Source: Caldisericota bacterium
GTDB taxonomy: Bacteria > CG03 > B21-G15
Direction: 5' to 3'
DNA: 9,273 nt
Assembly: GCA_003650255.1 (NCBI GenBank)
Contig: QMOP01000037.1
Span: 1 to 9,273, forward strand
Within the stretch, counting starts at the first letter, position 1, and every line of letters begins with the position of its first letter. The notes beneath the pieces were generated by a model, which searched no databases, was not told the DNA's origin, and saw nothing but the letters and a program-made list of their open reading frames with translations. The translations under genes and the position numbers were made by a program. Below are positions 1 to 5,902 of this stretch, in pieces.

Positions 1-305
1 TACCCAACCCTTATAATTCTCGTATAACCACCATTTCTTTCCTTATACCTTGGAGCAATCTCATCAAAAAGTTTTTTTAACACTTCTTTATCCTTTATAT
101 GCCTTGCAACTTCTCTTCTTGCAAAAAGGTCTCCCCTCTTTGCAATTGTAACCAAGTTCTCTGCAAACTTCCTCAACTCTTTTGCTTTGGCAAGAGTTGT
201 CTTTATCCTTTCATATTTGAAAAGTGAAGTCGCCTGATTCCTCAATAGAGAAATTCTGTGTGAGGAAGGTCTTGAAAGTTTTCTTCCTTCTCTATCTCTT
301 GACAT
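1..305 (-). CDS. rplQ: 50S ribosomal protein L17, partial (C-terminus outside window)
   Basis: L17 is a large-subunit protein that sits near the exit of the peptide tunnel. Reading the minus strand from the ATG at 303-305 gives 101 codons before the window ends. The product starts MSRDREGRKLSRPSSHRISL, matching the family N-terminus (basic, with the SSHR motif), continues through IKTTLAKAKELRKFAENLVT and ends at GGYTRIIRVG, which matches the conserved GGYTRI region of E. coli L17. Only the last part of the protein is therefore missing. The gene follows rpoA with a 3-nt gap, and its ribosome binding site (AAGGAG) lies inside the last rpoA codons. It is the last gene of the alpha operon in the standard order; any terminator would be outside the window. 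Identity is secure. Confidence 0.97.
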   Translation of the reverse strand, partial: MSRDREGRKLSRPSSHRISLLRNQATSLFKYERIKTTLAKAKELRKFAENLVTIAKRGDLFARREVARHIKDKEVLKKLFDEIAPRYKERNGGYTRIIRVG

Positions 306-308
306 ACC

Positions 309-1277
309 TTACTCCTTCATCCCAAACTTCAACTCAACTCCTTTACTCTTACTCAACTCCTCAAGTTTACTTTTAATCTCCTCAAGGGATTTCTGTCCAA
401 AATTTTTAACACTCAACAGTTCATGTTCTGTTTTTGAAAGAAGTTCTTTCAATTTCCTTATCTTAGCATTTTTTAAACAGTTTGTTGCTCTAACCGAAAG
501 TTCCATCAAAGAGTGTATATCCTGTTCAAGAAGTTCCTCAAGTATCTTTTTCTTCTTCTCATCCTCAAATTTTTCTTCCTCTTTCCTTATCTCAACCTTC
601 TTCTCAAATTCAACAAATATTGTAAGCCCCTCCCTCAATATCTCTGCTGCAAAACTTAAAGCATCATCAGGTCTTACTGTTTTATTTGTCCATATCTCTA
701 TAATAAGTTTATCATAATCCGTTCTTCTTCCAACTCTTGTATTCTCAACTCTGTAATTCACTCTCCATATAGGAGAAAAAATAGCATCTATTGGAATATA
801 ACCTATTGGATACTCCTCTTCCCTCTTTTCAACAGGTTCATAACCCCTTCCTTTCTTCACATCCATCTCCATAAAAACATGTGTTGGAGATTCAATTGTA
901 AAAAGATATTCATCAGAATTTGCTATCTCAATTCCCGGTGGAACCTTTATCATACCCGCTTTTACCTCTCCCTGACTTTTAACATCAAGAATCAACTTCT
1001 GTGGTTGATTTGTGAACATCTTAACTGCAACCTTTTTAAGATTTAAAACTATTTCACTCACATCCTCCCTTACTCCTGGAATTGTGTCAAATTCATGCTT
1101 AACCCCTTCAATCTTTACTCCAGTAATTGCTGCTCCCTCAATTGAGGAAAGAAGAACCCTTCTTAAAGAATTACCTATTGTATGTCCAAACCCCCTTTCA
1201 AGTGGCTCTGCAATAAATCTTCCATAGTCATCCTTTAACTCTTCCTTTATAATCTTAGAAGGAAAAACTAAATCCAT
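309..1277 (-). CDS. rpoA: DNA-directed RNA polymerase subunit alpha
   Basis: The 322-residue product dimerises to nucleate assembly of RNA polymerase and contacts promoter UP elements and activators through its C-terminal domain. The N-terminal domain (about 1-230) carries the family signature around residues 27-45 (ERGFGHTIGNSLRRVLLSS) and the TIPGVREDV segment near 65-73. A charged linker (about 225-250, rich in Glu and Lys) leads to the C-terminal domain, where the DNA-contacting residues are kept: R263, N266 and C267 in SVRATNCLK, and G294, K296 and S297 in NFGQKSLEEI, equivalent to E. coli R265, N268, C269, G296, K298 and S299. Length is close to the usual 310-330. The ATG at 1275-1277 is preceded by AAGGAGGAG and lies 11 nt after the rpsD stop. 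The complete C-terminal domain implies that UP-element and activator contacts are possible in this organism. Confidence 0.99.
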   Translation of the reverse strand: MDLVFPSKIIKEELKDDYGRFIAEPLERGFGHTIGNSLRRVLLSSIEGAAITGVKIEGVKHEFDTIPGVREDVSEIVLNLKKVAVKMFTNQPQKLILDVKSQGEVKAGMIKVPPGIEIANSDEYLFTIESPTHVFMEMDVKKGRGYEPVEKREEEYPIGYIPIDAIFSPIWRVNYRVENTRVGRRTDYDKLIIEIWTNKTVRPDDALSFAAEILREGLTIFVEFEKKVEIRKEEEKFEDEKKKKILEELLEQDIHSLMELSVRATNCLKNAKIRKLKELLSKTEHELLSVKNFGQKSLEEIKSKLEELSKSKGVELKFGMKE

Positions 1278-1288
1278 TCTCTCCTCCT

Positions 1289-1936
1289 TTATCTTGAATA
1301 AAACTCTACTATCAACTGTTCATTAACATCAACCGGTATCTCATTTCTTTCTGGATACCTTAAAAATTTTCCTTTCATATTGTCAAAGTCCACCTCAAGA
1401 TGGGGTAAAATTTGAAAATTCTCCTTTGTATATTCAATTATCTCCTTAAAAATCTCCTTGTTCTTTGCCTTTTCCCTTAAACTTATAACATCTCCTGGTT
1501 TTACAAGATATGAAGGAATATCAATAACTTTTGAATTAACCTCAATAAATCTATGTCTTATAAACTGTCTTGCCTGCTGACGGGATAGTGCAAAACCCAT
1601 CCTGTATAAAACATTGTCAAGACGACTTTCTAAAATTATCAAAAGATTCTCACCTGTAACTCCTTTTCTTCTCTGAGCCATTTCAAAATATTTTTTAAAC
1701 TGTTTCTCCATTACTCCATACATGAAACGAAGTTTCTGCTTTTCATCAAGTCGTATCCCATACTCTGAAAATGCCTTTGCTCCTGCTCCATGTTGTCCAG
1801 GCCTTGTGGTTCTCGGAGATGGAAGATGATGTGGATCTAATGGACATTTTGAAGTAAAACATTTTACTCCTTTTAAAAAAAGTTTCTGATTAAAACGTCT
1901 ACATTTTTTACATTTAGGACCTAATAACCTTGCCAC
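1289..1936 (-). CDS. rpsD: 30S ribosomal protein S4, zinc-binding form, GTG start
   Basis: S4 is a primary 16S rRNA-binding protein that starts assembly of the small-subunit body. In E. coli it also represses the alpha operon, but no such site is evident here. The 215-residue product has four cysteines near the N-terminus, C9, C12, C26 and C31, with the same spacing as the zinc-binding S4 of Thermus. The S4 RNA-binding domain follows at about 103-165 (ESRLDNVLYRMGFALSRQQA, then RQFIRHRFIEVN). The C-terminus NEQLIVEFYSR is canonical. The start codon is GTG (1934-1936) and gives the canonical MARLLGPKC; GGAGG at 1941-1945, four bases upstream, supports it. It lies 8 nt after rpsK, with the ribosome binding site overlapping the rpsK stop codon. 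It is slightly longer than the E. coli protein (206), in line with other zinc-type S4 proteins. Confidence 0.98.
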   Translation of the reverse strand: MARLLGPKCKKCRRFNQKLFLKGVKCFTSKCPLDPHHLPSPRTTRPGQHGAGAKAFSEYGIRLDEKQKLRFMYGVMEKQFKKYFEMAQRRKGVTGENLLIILESRLDNVLYRMGFALSRQQARQFIRHRFIEVNSKVIDIPSYLVKPGDVISLREKAKNKEIFKEIIEYTKENFQILPHLEVDFDNMKGKFLRYPERNEIPVDVNEQLIVEFYSR

Positions 1937-1944
1937 CTATCCTC

Positions 1945-2340
1945 CTATACTCTTCTCCTCTTTGGAGGTCTACATCCATCATGAGGAATTGGGGTTTTAT
2001 CCCTTATCTCAACTATTTTTAACCCTTCGGCTTCAAGAGCCCTTATTGCTGTCTCCCTCCCACTTCCAGGCCCTTTAACATAAACCCTTATTCTTCTAAC
2101 CCCTATGTCAAGTGATCTTTTTGCGACATTTCTTGCAACAAGCTGAGCTGCATAAGGTGTTCCCTTCCTTGTTCCTTTAAATCCAACTGTTCCACCTGAT
2201 GCCCAGCATAAAGCATTTCCATTTAAATCTGTTATTGTTATTATAGTATTGTTATATGTTGCATGAATATGTGCTATTGCTTCAGTAACATCCTGAGTAA
2301 ATTTTTTCTTTTTTGGTCTTGAACCTCTCTTCTTTGCCAT
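1945..2340 (-). CDS. rpsK: 30S ribosomal protein S11
   Basis: S11 lies on the platform of the 30S subunit and contacts 16S rRNA near the E site. The 131-residue product has a Lys/Arg-rich N-terminus, the core NNTIITITDLNGNALCWASG, the GFKGTRKGTPYAAQ segment and the C-terminal PHDGCRPPKRRRV. The frame also opens at a TTG three bases upstream (2341-2343), which would add one Met. I chose the ATG at 2338-2340, since GGAGG at 2345-2349 is 4 nt from the ATG but only 1 nt from the TTG. The gene starts 9 nt after the rpsM stop. Residue 121 is Asp (codon GAT at 1978-1980), where E. coli encodes the Asn that becomes isoaspartate. Otherwise the protein is ordinary. Confidence 0.98.
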   Translation of the reverse strand: MAKKRGSRPKKKKFTQDVTEAIAHIHATYNNTIITITDLNGNALCWASGGTVGFKGTRKGTPYAAQLVARNVAKRSLDIGVRRIRVYVKGPGSGRETAIRALEAEGLKIVEIRDKTPIPHDGCRPPKRRRV

Positions 2341-2349
2341 CAATCCTCC

Positions 2350-2736
2350 CTATCCTTTCTTTCCTTTCTTTCCACCAACAGTCCCAACTGTTTTTCTTGG
2401 TCCCTTTCTTGTTCTAGCGTTTGTCCTTGTTCTCTGTCCCCTTACAGGAAGCCTTAATCTATGCCTTATTCCTCTATAACAACCTATCTCCATTAACCTT
2501 CTAATATTCCTCTGAACCTCTCTTCTCAATTCACCTTCAACTTTAAAGTTCTCCTGAATAACCTTCTGAATTCTTGATATCTCTTCCTCACTTAAATCTT
2601 TAACCCTTTTATCAGAGTCAACCTCTGCCTTTTCAAGTATCCATTTTGAACTTGGAAGTCCTATACCATAAATATAAGTAAGCCCTATAAAAATCTTCTT
2701 ATTCTTAGGTAATTCAATTCCAGAAATTCTTGCCAT
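2350..2736 (-). CDS. rpsM: 30S ribosomal protein S13
   Basis: S13 is in the head of the 30S subunit. It forms bridges to the 50S subunit (with L5), and its basic tail reaches toward the P-site tRNA. The 128-residue product begins MARISGIELP, has the helix-hairpin-helix-like region near YIYGIGLPSSKWIL (about 22-35), and carries the family hallmark GCYRGIRHRLRLPVRGQRT followed by RTNARTRKGPRKTVG. It ends in a Gly/Lys tail. The ATG at 2734-2736 has a purine-rich, extended ribosome binding site (GGAGGGAGGAG, 2737-2747), the strongest in the window. This is the first gene after the only sizeable gap and heads the alpha-operon block. If that block has its own start of transcription or translational control, this leader is where it would be, but I see no clear promoter. 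Confidence 0.98.
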   Translation of the reverse strand: MARISGIELPKNKKIFIGLTYIYGIGLPSSKWILEKAEVDSDKRVKDLSEEEISRIQKVIQENFKVEGELRREVQRNIRRLMEIGCYRGIRHRLRLPVRGQRTRTNARTRKGPRKTVGTVGGKKGKKG

Positions 2737-2747
2737 CTCCTCCCTCC
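2737..2747 (-). promoter_or_regulatory. Extended ribosome binding site of rpsM
   Basis: The minus strand reads GGAGGGAGGAG directly before the rpsM ATG. It contains two GGAGG registers, at 6 nt and 2 nt from the start codon. Because rpsM is the only ribosomal gene here that does not overlap or closely follow a certain upstream gene, a strong independent initiation site makes sense. Confidence 0.8.
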
Positions 2748-2749
2748 AT

Positions 2750-2869
2750 TCACATTAACCTGCTTTCTTTGCTCACTATTTCGCACCCTGAAGGGTACGC
2801 TACATTCGCTATAAGGAACATCTTTTCCCTGCTCTCCACTTTCTGCTTACTGTTTACTATTTTCCTCAT
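2750..2869 (-). CDS. 39-codon ORF filling the rpmJ-rpsM gap, unknown or spurious
   Basis: This ORF fills almost all of the rpmJ-rpsM gap. Its ATG (2867-2869) overlaps the rpmJ TGA as ATGA, and its TGA (2750-2752) falls just before the rpsM ribosome binding site. The product would be 39 residues, starting MRKIVNSKQKVESREK, with a short hydrophobic patch (MFLIANVA, about 17-24) and a single Cys at 29. It matches no family that I recognise. The DNA underneath is a degenerate heptamer array and a hairpin, which points to a repeat that happens to be open in this frame. No good Shine-Dalgarno lies upstream, although coupling to rpmJ would not need one. Against coding: repeat-like composition and no recognisable domain. 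For coding: the whole gap is open in exactly the coupled frame. I think a chance ORF in a repeat is more likely. Confidence 0.25.
   Translation of the reverse strand: MRKIVNSKQKVESREKMFLIANVAYPSGCEIVSKESRLM
2762..2865. repeat. Composite short repeat: degenerate heptamers around a hairpin
   Basis: On the plus strand, six consecutive 7-nt units can be laid out at 2824-2865: tttccct, gctctcc, actttct, gcttact, gtttact, attttcc. The third base is always t and the sixth always c. Two similar units, gctttct (2762-2768) and gctcact (2771-2777), lie on the other side of a small hairpin (2782-2799). On the minus strand these read as AGTAAGC, AGTAAAC, AGTGAGC and AGAAAGC variants. The block is less AT-biased and differs in texture from the neighbouring genes, as expected for a dispersed intergenic repeat rather than gene sequence. 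The periodicity is visible by eye, but it is degenerate and could partly reflect the purine-rich strand bias. Confidence 0.5.
2782..2799 (-). other. RNA hairpin in the rpmJ-rpsM gap
   Basis: On the transcribed strand CGTACCC and GGGTGCG pair as a 7-bp stem (one U-G wobble) around a TTCA loop; the loop U and A could add a further pair. It is the most GC-rich patch in the gap. No run of U follows, since the next bases are AAATAGTGAG, so it is not an intrinsic terminator. It lies about 45-60 nt upstream of the rpsM start. It could be the core of a mobile or REP-like repeat, an mRNA processing or stability element, or a ribosomal-protein binding site. The sequence does not separate these. Confidence 0.55.
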
Positions 2870-2979
2870 CCCTGTCTCTGCTTGTGTTTCGGATTTTCAC
2901 ATATAACCCTTACCACTCCCTTCCTCTTTATAATTTTACACTTTTTACATATTGGTTTTACACTTGATTTAACCTTCAT
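2866..2979 (-). CDS. rpmJ: 50S ribosomal protein L36, zinc-binding form
   Basis: L36 is a tiny zinc-ribbon protein that binds 23S rRNA in the large subunit. The 37-residue product begins MKVKSSVKPICKKCK and ends VICENPKHKQRQG, almost the standard sequence of the family. The metal ligands C11, C14, C27 and H32 are all present, so this is the zinc-binding (C+) form. The length is normal (37-38). Its ATG (2977-2979) overlaps the infA TGA as ATGA, so translation is probably coupled to infA. It is followed by the window's only sizeable gap, before rpsM. The identity is secure despite the small size. Confidence 0.97.
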   Translation of the reverse strand: MKVKSSVKPICKKCKIIKRKGVVRVICENPKHKQRQG

Positions 2980-3200
2980 AGCCTATAAGTTATCCTCCCT
3001 CTTGATAAATCATATGTTGAAACTTCAACCTTTACTCTATCTCCCGGAAGAATTCTAATATAATTTTTTCTCATCCTTCCACATATATGAGCAAGAACAA
3101 TATGTTTTTTCCCCTGTAAATCAATTTCAACTCTGAATGTTGCATTTGGCAGTGCCTCTATTACTTTCCCTTCAAGTTCAATCTTATCTTCCTTTGCCAT
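2976..3200 (-). CDS. infA: Translation initiation factor IF-1
   Basis: IF-1 binds the A site of the 30S subunit during initiation and works with IF-2 and IF-3. The 74-residue product is a single S1/OB-fold domain: MAKEDKIELEGKVIEALPNA, then FRVEI, the HICGRMRKNYIRILPGDRV segment, and a C-terminus SRGRITYRL. Length and sequence are typical (71-74). The ATG (3198-3200) shares one base with the map stop codon (TAATG), and AAGGAG at 3207-3212 with a 6-nt spacer gives a good ribosome binding site inside map. The order map-infA-rpmJ-rpsM is common in bacteria. The C-terminal stop overlaps rpmJ. Confidence 0.98.
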   Translation of the reverse strand: MAKEDKIELEGKVIEALPNATFRVEIDLQGKKHIVLAHICGRMRKNYIRILPGDRVKVEVSTYDLSRGRITYRL

Positions 3201-3946
3201 TAATTTCTCCTTGTTAAAATTTCAGTTCCATTATCAGTTAAAGCAACTGTATGCTCAAAATGAGCAGATGGAGAACCATCTGCTGTAACTGCTGTCCATC
3301 CATCCTTTTTTATTCTAATCTTATCTGTTCCAGAACTTACCATCGGTTCAATAGCAAGCACCATTCCTTTTCTAATCTTTACTCCCTTTTTTGGAGTTCC
3401 ATAATTTGGAACCTCTGGTGGTTCCTGAAGTCTTCTTCCAATTCCGTGTCCAACAAACAATTTTATCACTTTAAAATTATTTTTTCTCACAGTATTTTCT
3501 ATTGAAAAACCTATATCTCCTATAGTGTTCCCATCTTTAAAACTTTTTATTCCATCATAAAGTGCCTTCTCTGTAATCTCTATCAATCTTCTCTTTACCT
3601 TTGAAATATTCCCGATTCCAATTGTAACAGCCATATCAGAGAAAAAACCTTTATAAATTAATCCTGCATCTATGCTTAAAATATCCCCTTCTTTTAAAAC
3701 ATATTCTCCTGGAATCCCATGAACTATCTCCTCATTCACAGAGGTACATATACATGAAGGAAAACCCTGAGTTTGAAACGCCTCCATACAGTCCCTCTTT
3801 CTTATCTCATCATAAGCAATCTCTTCAAGTTCCTTTGTCTTTACACCTTCCTTTGCAGAATTTATTAAGACTTCCATCACTTCTGAGAGTTTTCTTCCTG
3901 CCTCTCTCATAATTTTTATCTCCTCATCCTTCTTTAATACTACCAT
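3200..3946 (-). CDS. map: Methionine aminopeptidase, type I
   Basis: This cytosolic metalloenzyme removes the initiator methionine from new proteins. The 248-residue product shows the five metal ligands of the pita-bread fold: D93 (SIDAG), D104 (FFSDMAVT), H167 (VGHGIGR), E200 (AIEPMV) and E231 (HFEHTV). H76 (VHGIPG) matches the catalytic His79 of E. coli. At the position of E. coli His178 the protein has Gln (Q174, in GRRLQEPPEV). There is no type II insert and no N-terminal zinc extension, so it is type Ia-like. The ATG at 3944-3946 lies inside adk, with a 23-nt overlap, and I see no Shine-Dalgarno at a useful distance. The next in-frame ATG (Met14) would cut into the conserved N-terminus, so initiation probably depends on coupling to adk. 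Confidence 0.97.
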   Translation of the reverse strand: MVVLKKDEEIKIMREAGRKLSEVMEVLINSAKEGVKTKELEEIAYDEIRKRDCMEAFQTQGFPSCICTSVNEEIVHGIPGEYVLKEGDILSIDAGLIYKGFFSDMAVTIGIGNISKVKRRLIEITEKALYDGIKSFKDGNTIGDIGFSIENTVRKNNFKVIKLFVGHGIGRRLQEPPEVPNYGTPKKGVKIRKGMVLAIEPMVSSGTDKIRIKKDGWTAVTADGSPSAHFEHTVALTDNGTEILTRRN

Positions 3947-4583
3947 TTTTTAAAATCTTTTCTATATCCTCTTTAATCTCTATAACATCTTTTTCACCAT
4001 TTACTCTGTAAAGAACCTTCTTTTTTTCATAATATTCAATTAAGGGATATGTCTTTTCAAAATAAACCTTCAATCTCTCCTCAACAACATTCTCTTTGTC
4101 ATCATCCCTCTGGATAAGTTCCTTACCACAGTTATCACATAACCTGTCATTTTTTGGAGGAGAAAAATAAATATTATAATCCTTTTTACATTCTGGACAG
4201 AAAAATCTTCCTGAAAGTCTCTTTTTACAGATATCCTCAGAAACATCAAGATATATAACATAATCCACTTTAAGATTCTCCCCTTTCAAAAATTCATCAA
4301 AAGATTCTGCCTGGGTAATGTTCCTCGGATATCCATCAAAAAGTAAACCTCCACTGTTTTCTCTAACAACATTAAACATAAGTTCATTTATAATATCATC
4401 AGAAACAAGTTCTCCTTTCTCCATTATACTTTTCACCCTTTTCCCAAGTTCTGTGCCTTTTTTAACCTCTTCCCTCAATATCTCTCCTGTTGAGATATGT
4501 TTAAAACCCATCTCCTTTATAAAAACTGCCTGTGTTCCCTTTCCAGAACCAGGTGCACCAAGTAAAACAATTATCTTCCTCAT
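3924..4583 (-). CDS. adk: Adenylate kinase with zinc-type lid
   Basis: The enzyme interconverts ATP + AMP and 2 ADP and keeps cytosolic adenine nucleotides in balance. The 219-residue product has the P-loop GAPGSGKGTQ (9-18), the AMP-binding region with STGEILREEV (31-40), DGYPRN (83-88), and the LID domain (about 126-164). The lid carries C129, C132, C149 and C152, the four-cysteine set that binds a structural metal, usually zinc, in Gram-positive and many thermophilic enzymes. Arginines R159 and R170 with D160-D161 continue the catalytic lid region. The ATG at 4581-4583 overlaps the secY stop as ATGA and has no close Shine-Dalgarno; a GGAAG lies about 20 nt away. The secY-adk-map order is the classic arrangement at the end of the spc operon in many bacteria. 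Confidence 0.98.
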   Translation of the reverse strand: MRKIIVLLGAPGSGKGTQAVFIKEMGFKHISTGEILREEVKKGTELGKRVKSIMEKGELVSDDIINELMFNVVRENSGGLLFDGYPRNITQAESFDEFLKGENLKVDYVIYLDVSEDICKKRLSGRFFCPECKKDYNIYFSPPKNDRLCDNCGKELIQRDDDKENVVEERLKVYFEKTYPLIEYYEKKKVLYRVNGEKDVIEIKEDIEKILKNGSIKEG

Positions 4584-5902
4584 CTTATATTAAAATATCT
4601 TCCTTTAACTCTTGCCTTCTTCATAAATCCTTCATAATGTCTCATTATCAAATGTGCCTCAAGTTGACCAACTGTATCAAGAGCAACTCCAACAGCAATT
4701 AAAAGTGCTGTTCCACCAAACCAGAATGGTGCTTTAAAATGAACTCGCAAAAACTGCGGCATTATAGCAATAAAAACAACAAATACTGCTCCAATAAGAG
4801 TTATTCTTGTAAGAATCTTATTGATGTAGTCGGCAGTTGGTTTTCCTGGTCTTATTCCTGGAATGTATCCTCCCCATTTTTTTAAATTCTCAGAGATGTC
4901 CTCTGGATTAAATGTAATAGCTGTATAAAAATAACAGAAAAATACTATTAAAGCAGCATAGACAATATTGTATAAAACAGAACCTCTGTTAAGCCAGTCA
5001 GATACTTTCTGGAAAAATGGGGAGTTCGGGAAAAACTGACTTACAGTTAGAGGAAATGTCATAAATGCAACAGCAAATATCACAGCAATAACACCTGCTT
5101 GGTCAACCTTTAATGGAAGATAAGTGCTCTGACCACCATATACCTTTCTTCCAACAATCCTTCTTGTATACTGAACAGGTATTCTTCTGTGTGCCTGTTC
5201 AACAAGAACAACAAGCGCTGTTATTCCAATTGCTAAAATAAGGAAAAATAACGCTCCAAGAAGCGAAAGTTCTCCTGTTCTTACAAGTGTCCATGTGTTT
5301 TTAATTGATGCAGGTAATCTTGCAACAATTCCAGTAAAAATTATCAATGAAATTCCATTTCCTATTCCATTTTCAGTAATCTGTTCTCCGAGCCACATAC
5401 AGAGAAGTGTTCCAACAATAATTGTAAGTATTATAAGAAGACGGAAACCAAAACCACTCCCATACAAAACTTGCTCTCCTCCTGGCATTTTCATTGTCTT
5501 AAGCCAGAGCGTAAATCCAAATCCCTGAATACCTGCAATAAGAACAGTGAGATATCTTGTAATCTGGGTTATTTTCCTTCTTCCTATTTCTCCTTCTTTT
5601 GAAAGTTTCTCAAGATATGGAACTGCTGTTTGTAACAAACTCATTATAATTGAAGCGTTAATATATGGCATAACACCAAGAGCAAAGATTGAAACTCTTC
5701 TCATTGCACCACCACTGAACATATCAAGAAAACCAAATATCGTTCCCTTTTGCTGAGCAAAAAATGCAGCCAGTGCCTTTGCATTTACACCTGGAAGAGG
5801 AATTGCTGTTCCAAGACGAAAAAGTGCCAATATTCCAAGAGTAAATAAAACCCTTCTTCTTAAATCCGGAATATTGAATATTTCTTCAAATTTAGTTGGC
5901 AA
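4580..5902 (-). CDS. secY: Protein translocase subunit SecY, TTG start
   Basis: SecY is the pore of the SecYEG channel in the inner membrane. The 440-residue product has ten hydrophobic segments at about 17-37, 74-94, 117-137, 153-172, 182-200, 212-234, 268-289, 306-330, 364-386 and 393-411. Family motifs are the plug region after PLPGVN, FSGGAMRRVSIFALGVMPYI (62-81), GNGISLIIF, the cytosolic loop EQAHRRIPVQY (235-245), and NPEDISENLKKWGGYIPGIR (332-351) in the loop that contacts SecA and ribosomes. The start is TTG at 5900-5902: the codon just upstream in frame is TAA, and the next ATG would delete the first membrane segment. GGAGGT at 5910-5915 with a 7-nt spacer supports it. It overlaps the end of rplO by 11 nt. 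Confidence 0.98.
   Translation of the reverse strand: MPTKFEEIFNIPDLRRRVLFTLGILALFRLGTAIPLPGVNAKALAAFFAQQKGTIFGFLDMFSGGAMRRVSIFALGVMPYINASIIMSLLQTAVPYLEKLSKEGEIGRRKITQITRYLTVLIAGIQGFGFTLWLKTMKMPGGEQVLYGSGFGFRLLIILTIIVGTLLCMWLGEQITENGIGNGISLIIFTGIVARLPASIKNTWTLVRTGELSLLGALFFLILAIGITALVVLVEQAHRRIPVQYTRRIVGRKVYGGQSTYLPLKVDQAGVIAVIFAVAFMTFPLTVSQFFPNSPFFQKVSDWLNRGSVLYNIVYAALIVFFCYFYTAITFNPEDISENLKKWGGYIPGIRPGKPTADYINKILTRITLIGAVFVVFIAIMPQFLRVHFKAPFWFGGTALLIAVGVALDTVGQLEAHLIMRHYEGFMKKARVKGRYFNIR

Noticed and set aside
1012..1227. Plus-strand open frames (this one, and others at 3251-3505, 4318-4593, 5295-5528, 5896-6198, 6706-6972, 7195-7431, 8294-8536)
   Set aside because: They lie antisense to certain ribosomal or translocase genes, have low-complexity products rich in Ser, Phe, Leu and Ile, lack ribosome binding sites and match no family. 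They are shadows of the purine-rich coding strand.
2341..2343. TTG as the rpsK start
   Set aside because: It is in frame, but only 1 nt from the GGAGG. The following ATG is 4 nt away and gives the standard N-terminus.
2782..2799. Intrinsic terminator between rpmJ and rpsM
   Set aside because: The stem is reasonable, but the bases after it on the transcribed strand are AAATAGTGAG rather than a U-run, and essential genes continue on the same strand.
2737..2865. Promoter for the alpha operon in the rpmJ-rpsM gap
   Set aside because: No TTGACA-like -35 with a properly spaced TATAAT-like -10 is visible. Short AT patches such as TTATAG or TTAATG are not enough.
2737..2865. S4-binding pseudoknot like the E. 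coli alpha-operon leader
   Set aside because: Only one short hairpin is visible, and I could not match the nested pseudoknot pairing around the rpsM start that the E. coli element uses.
4070..4261. Minus-strand 63-codon frame inside adk
   Set aside because: It is an out-of-frame reading of the adk lid region, which is certain in the main frame.
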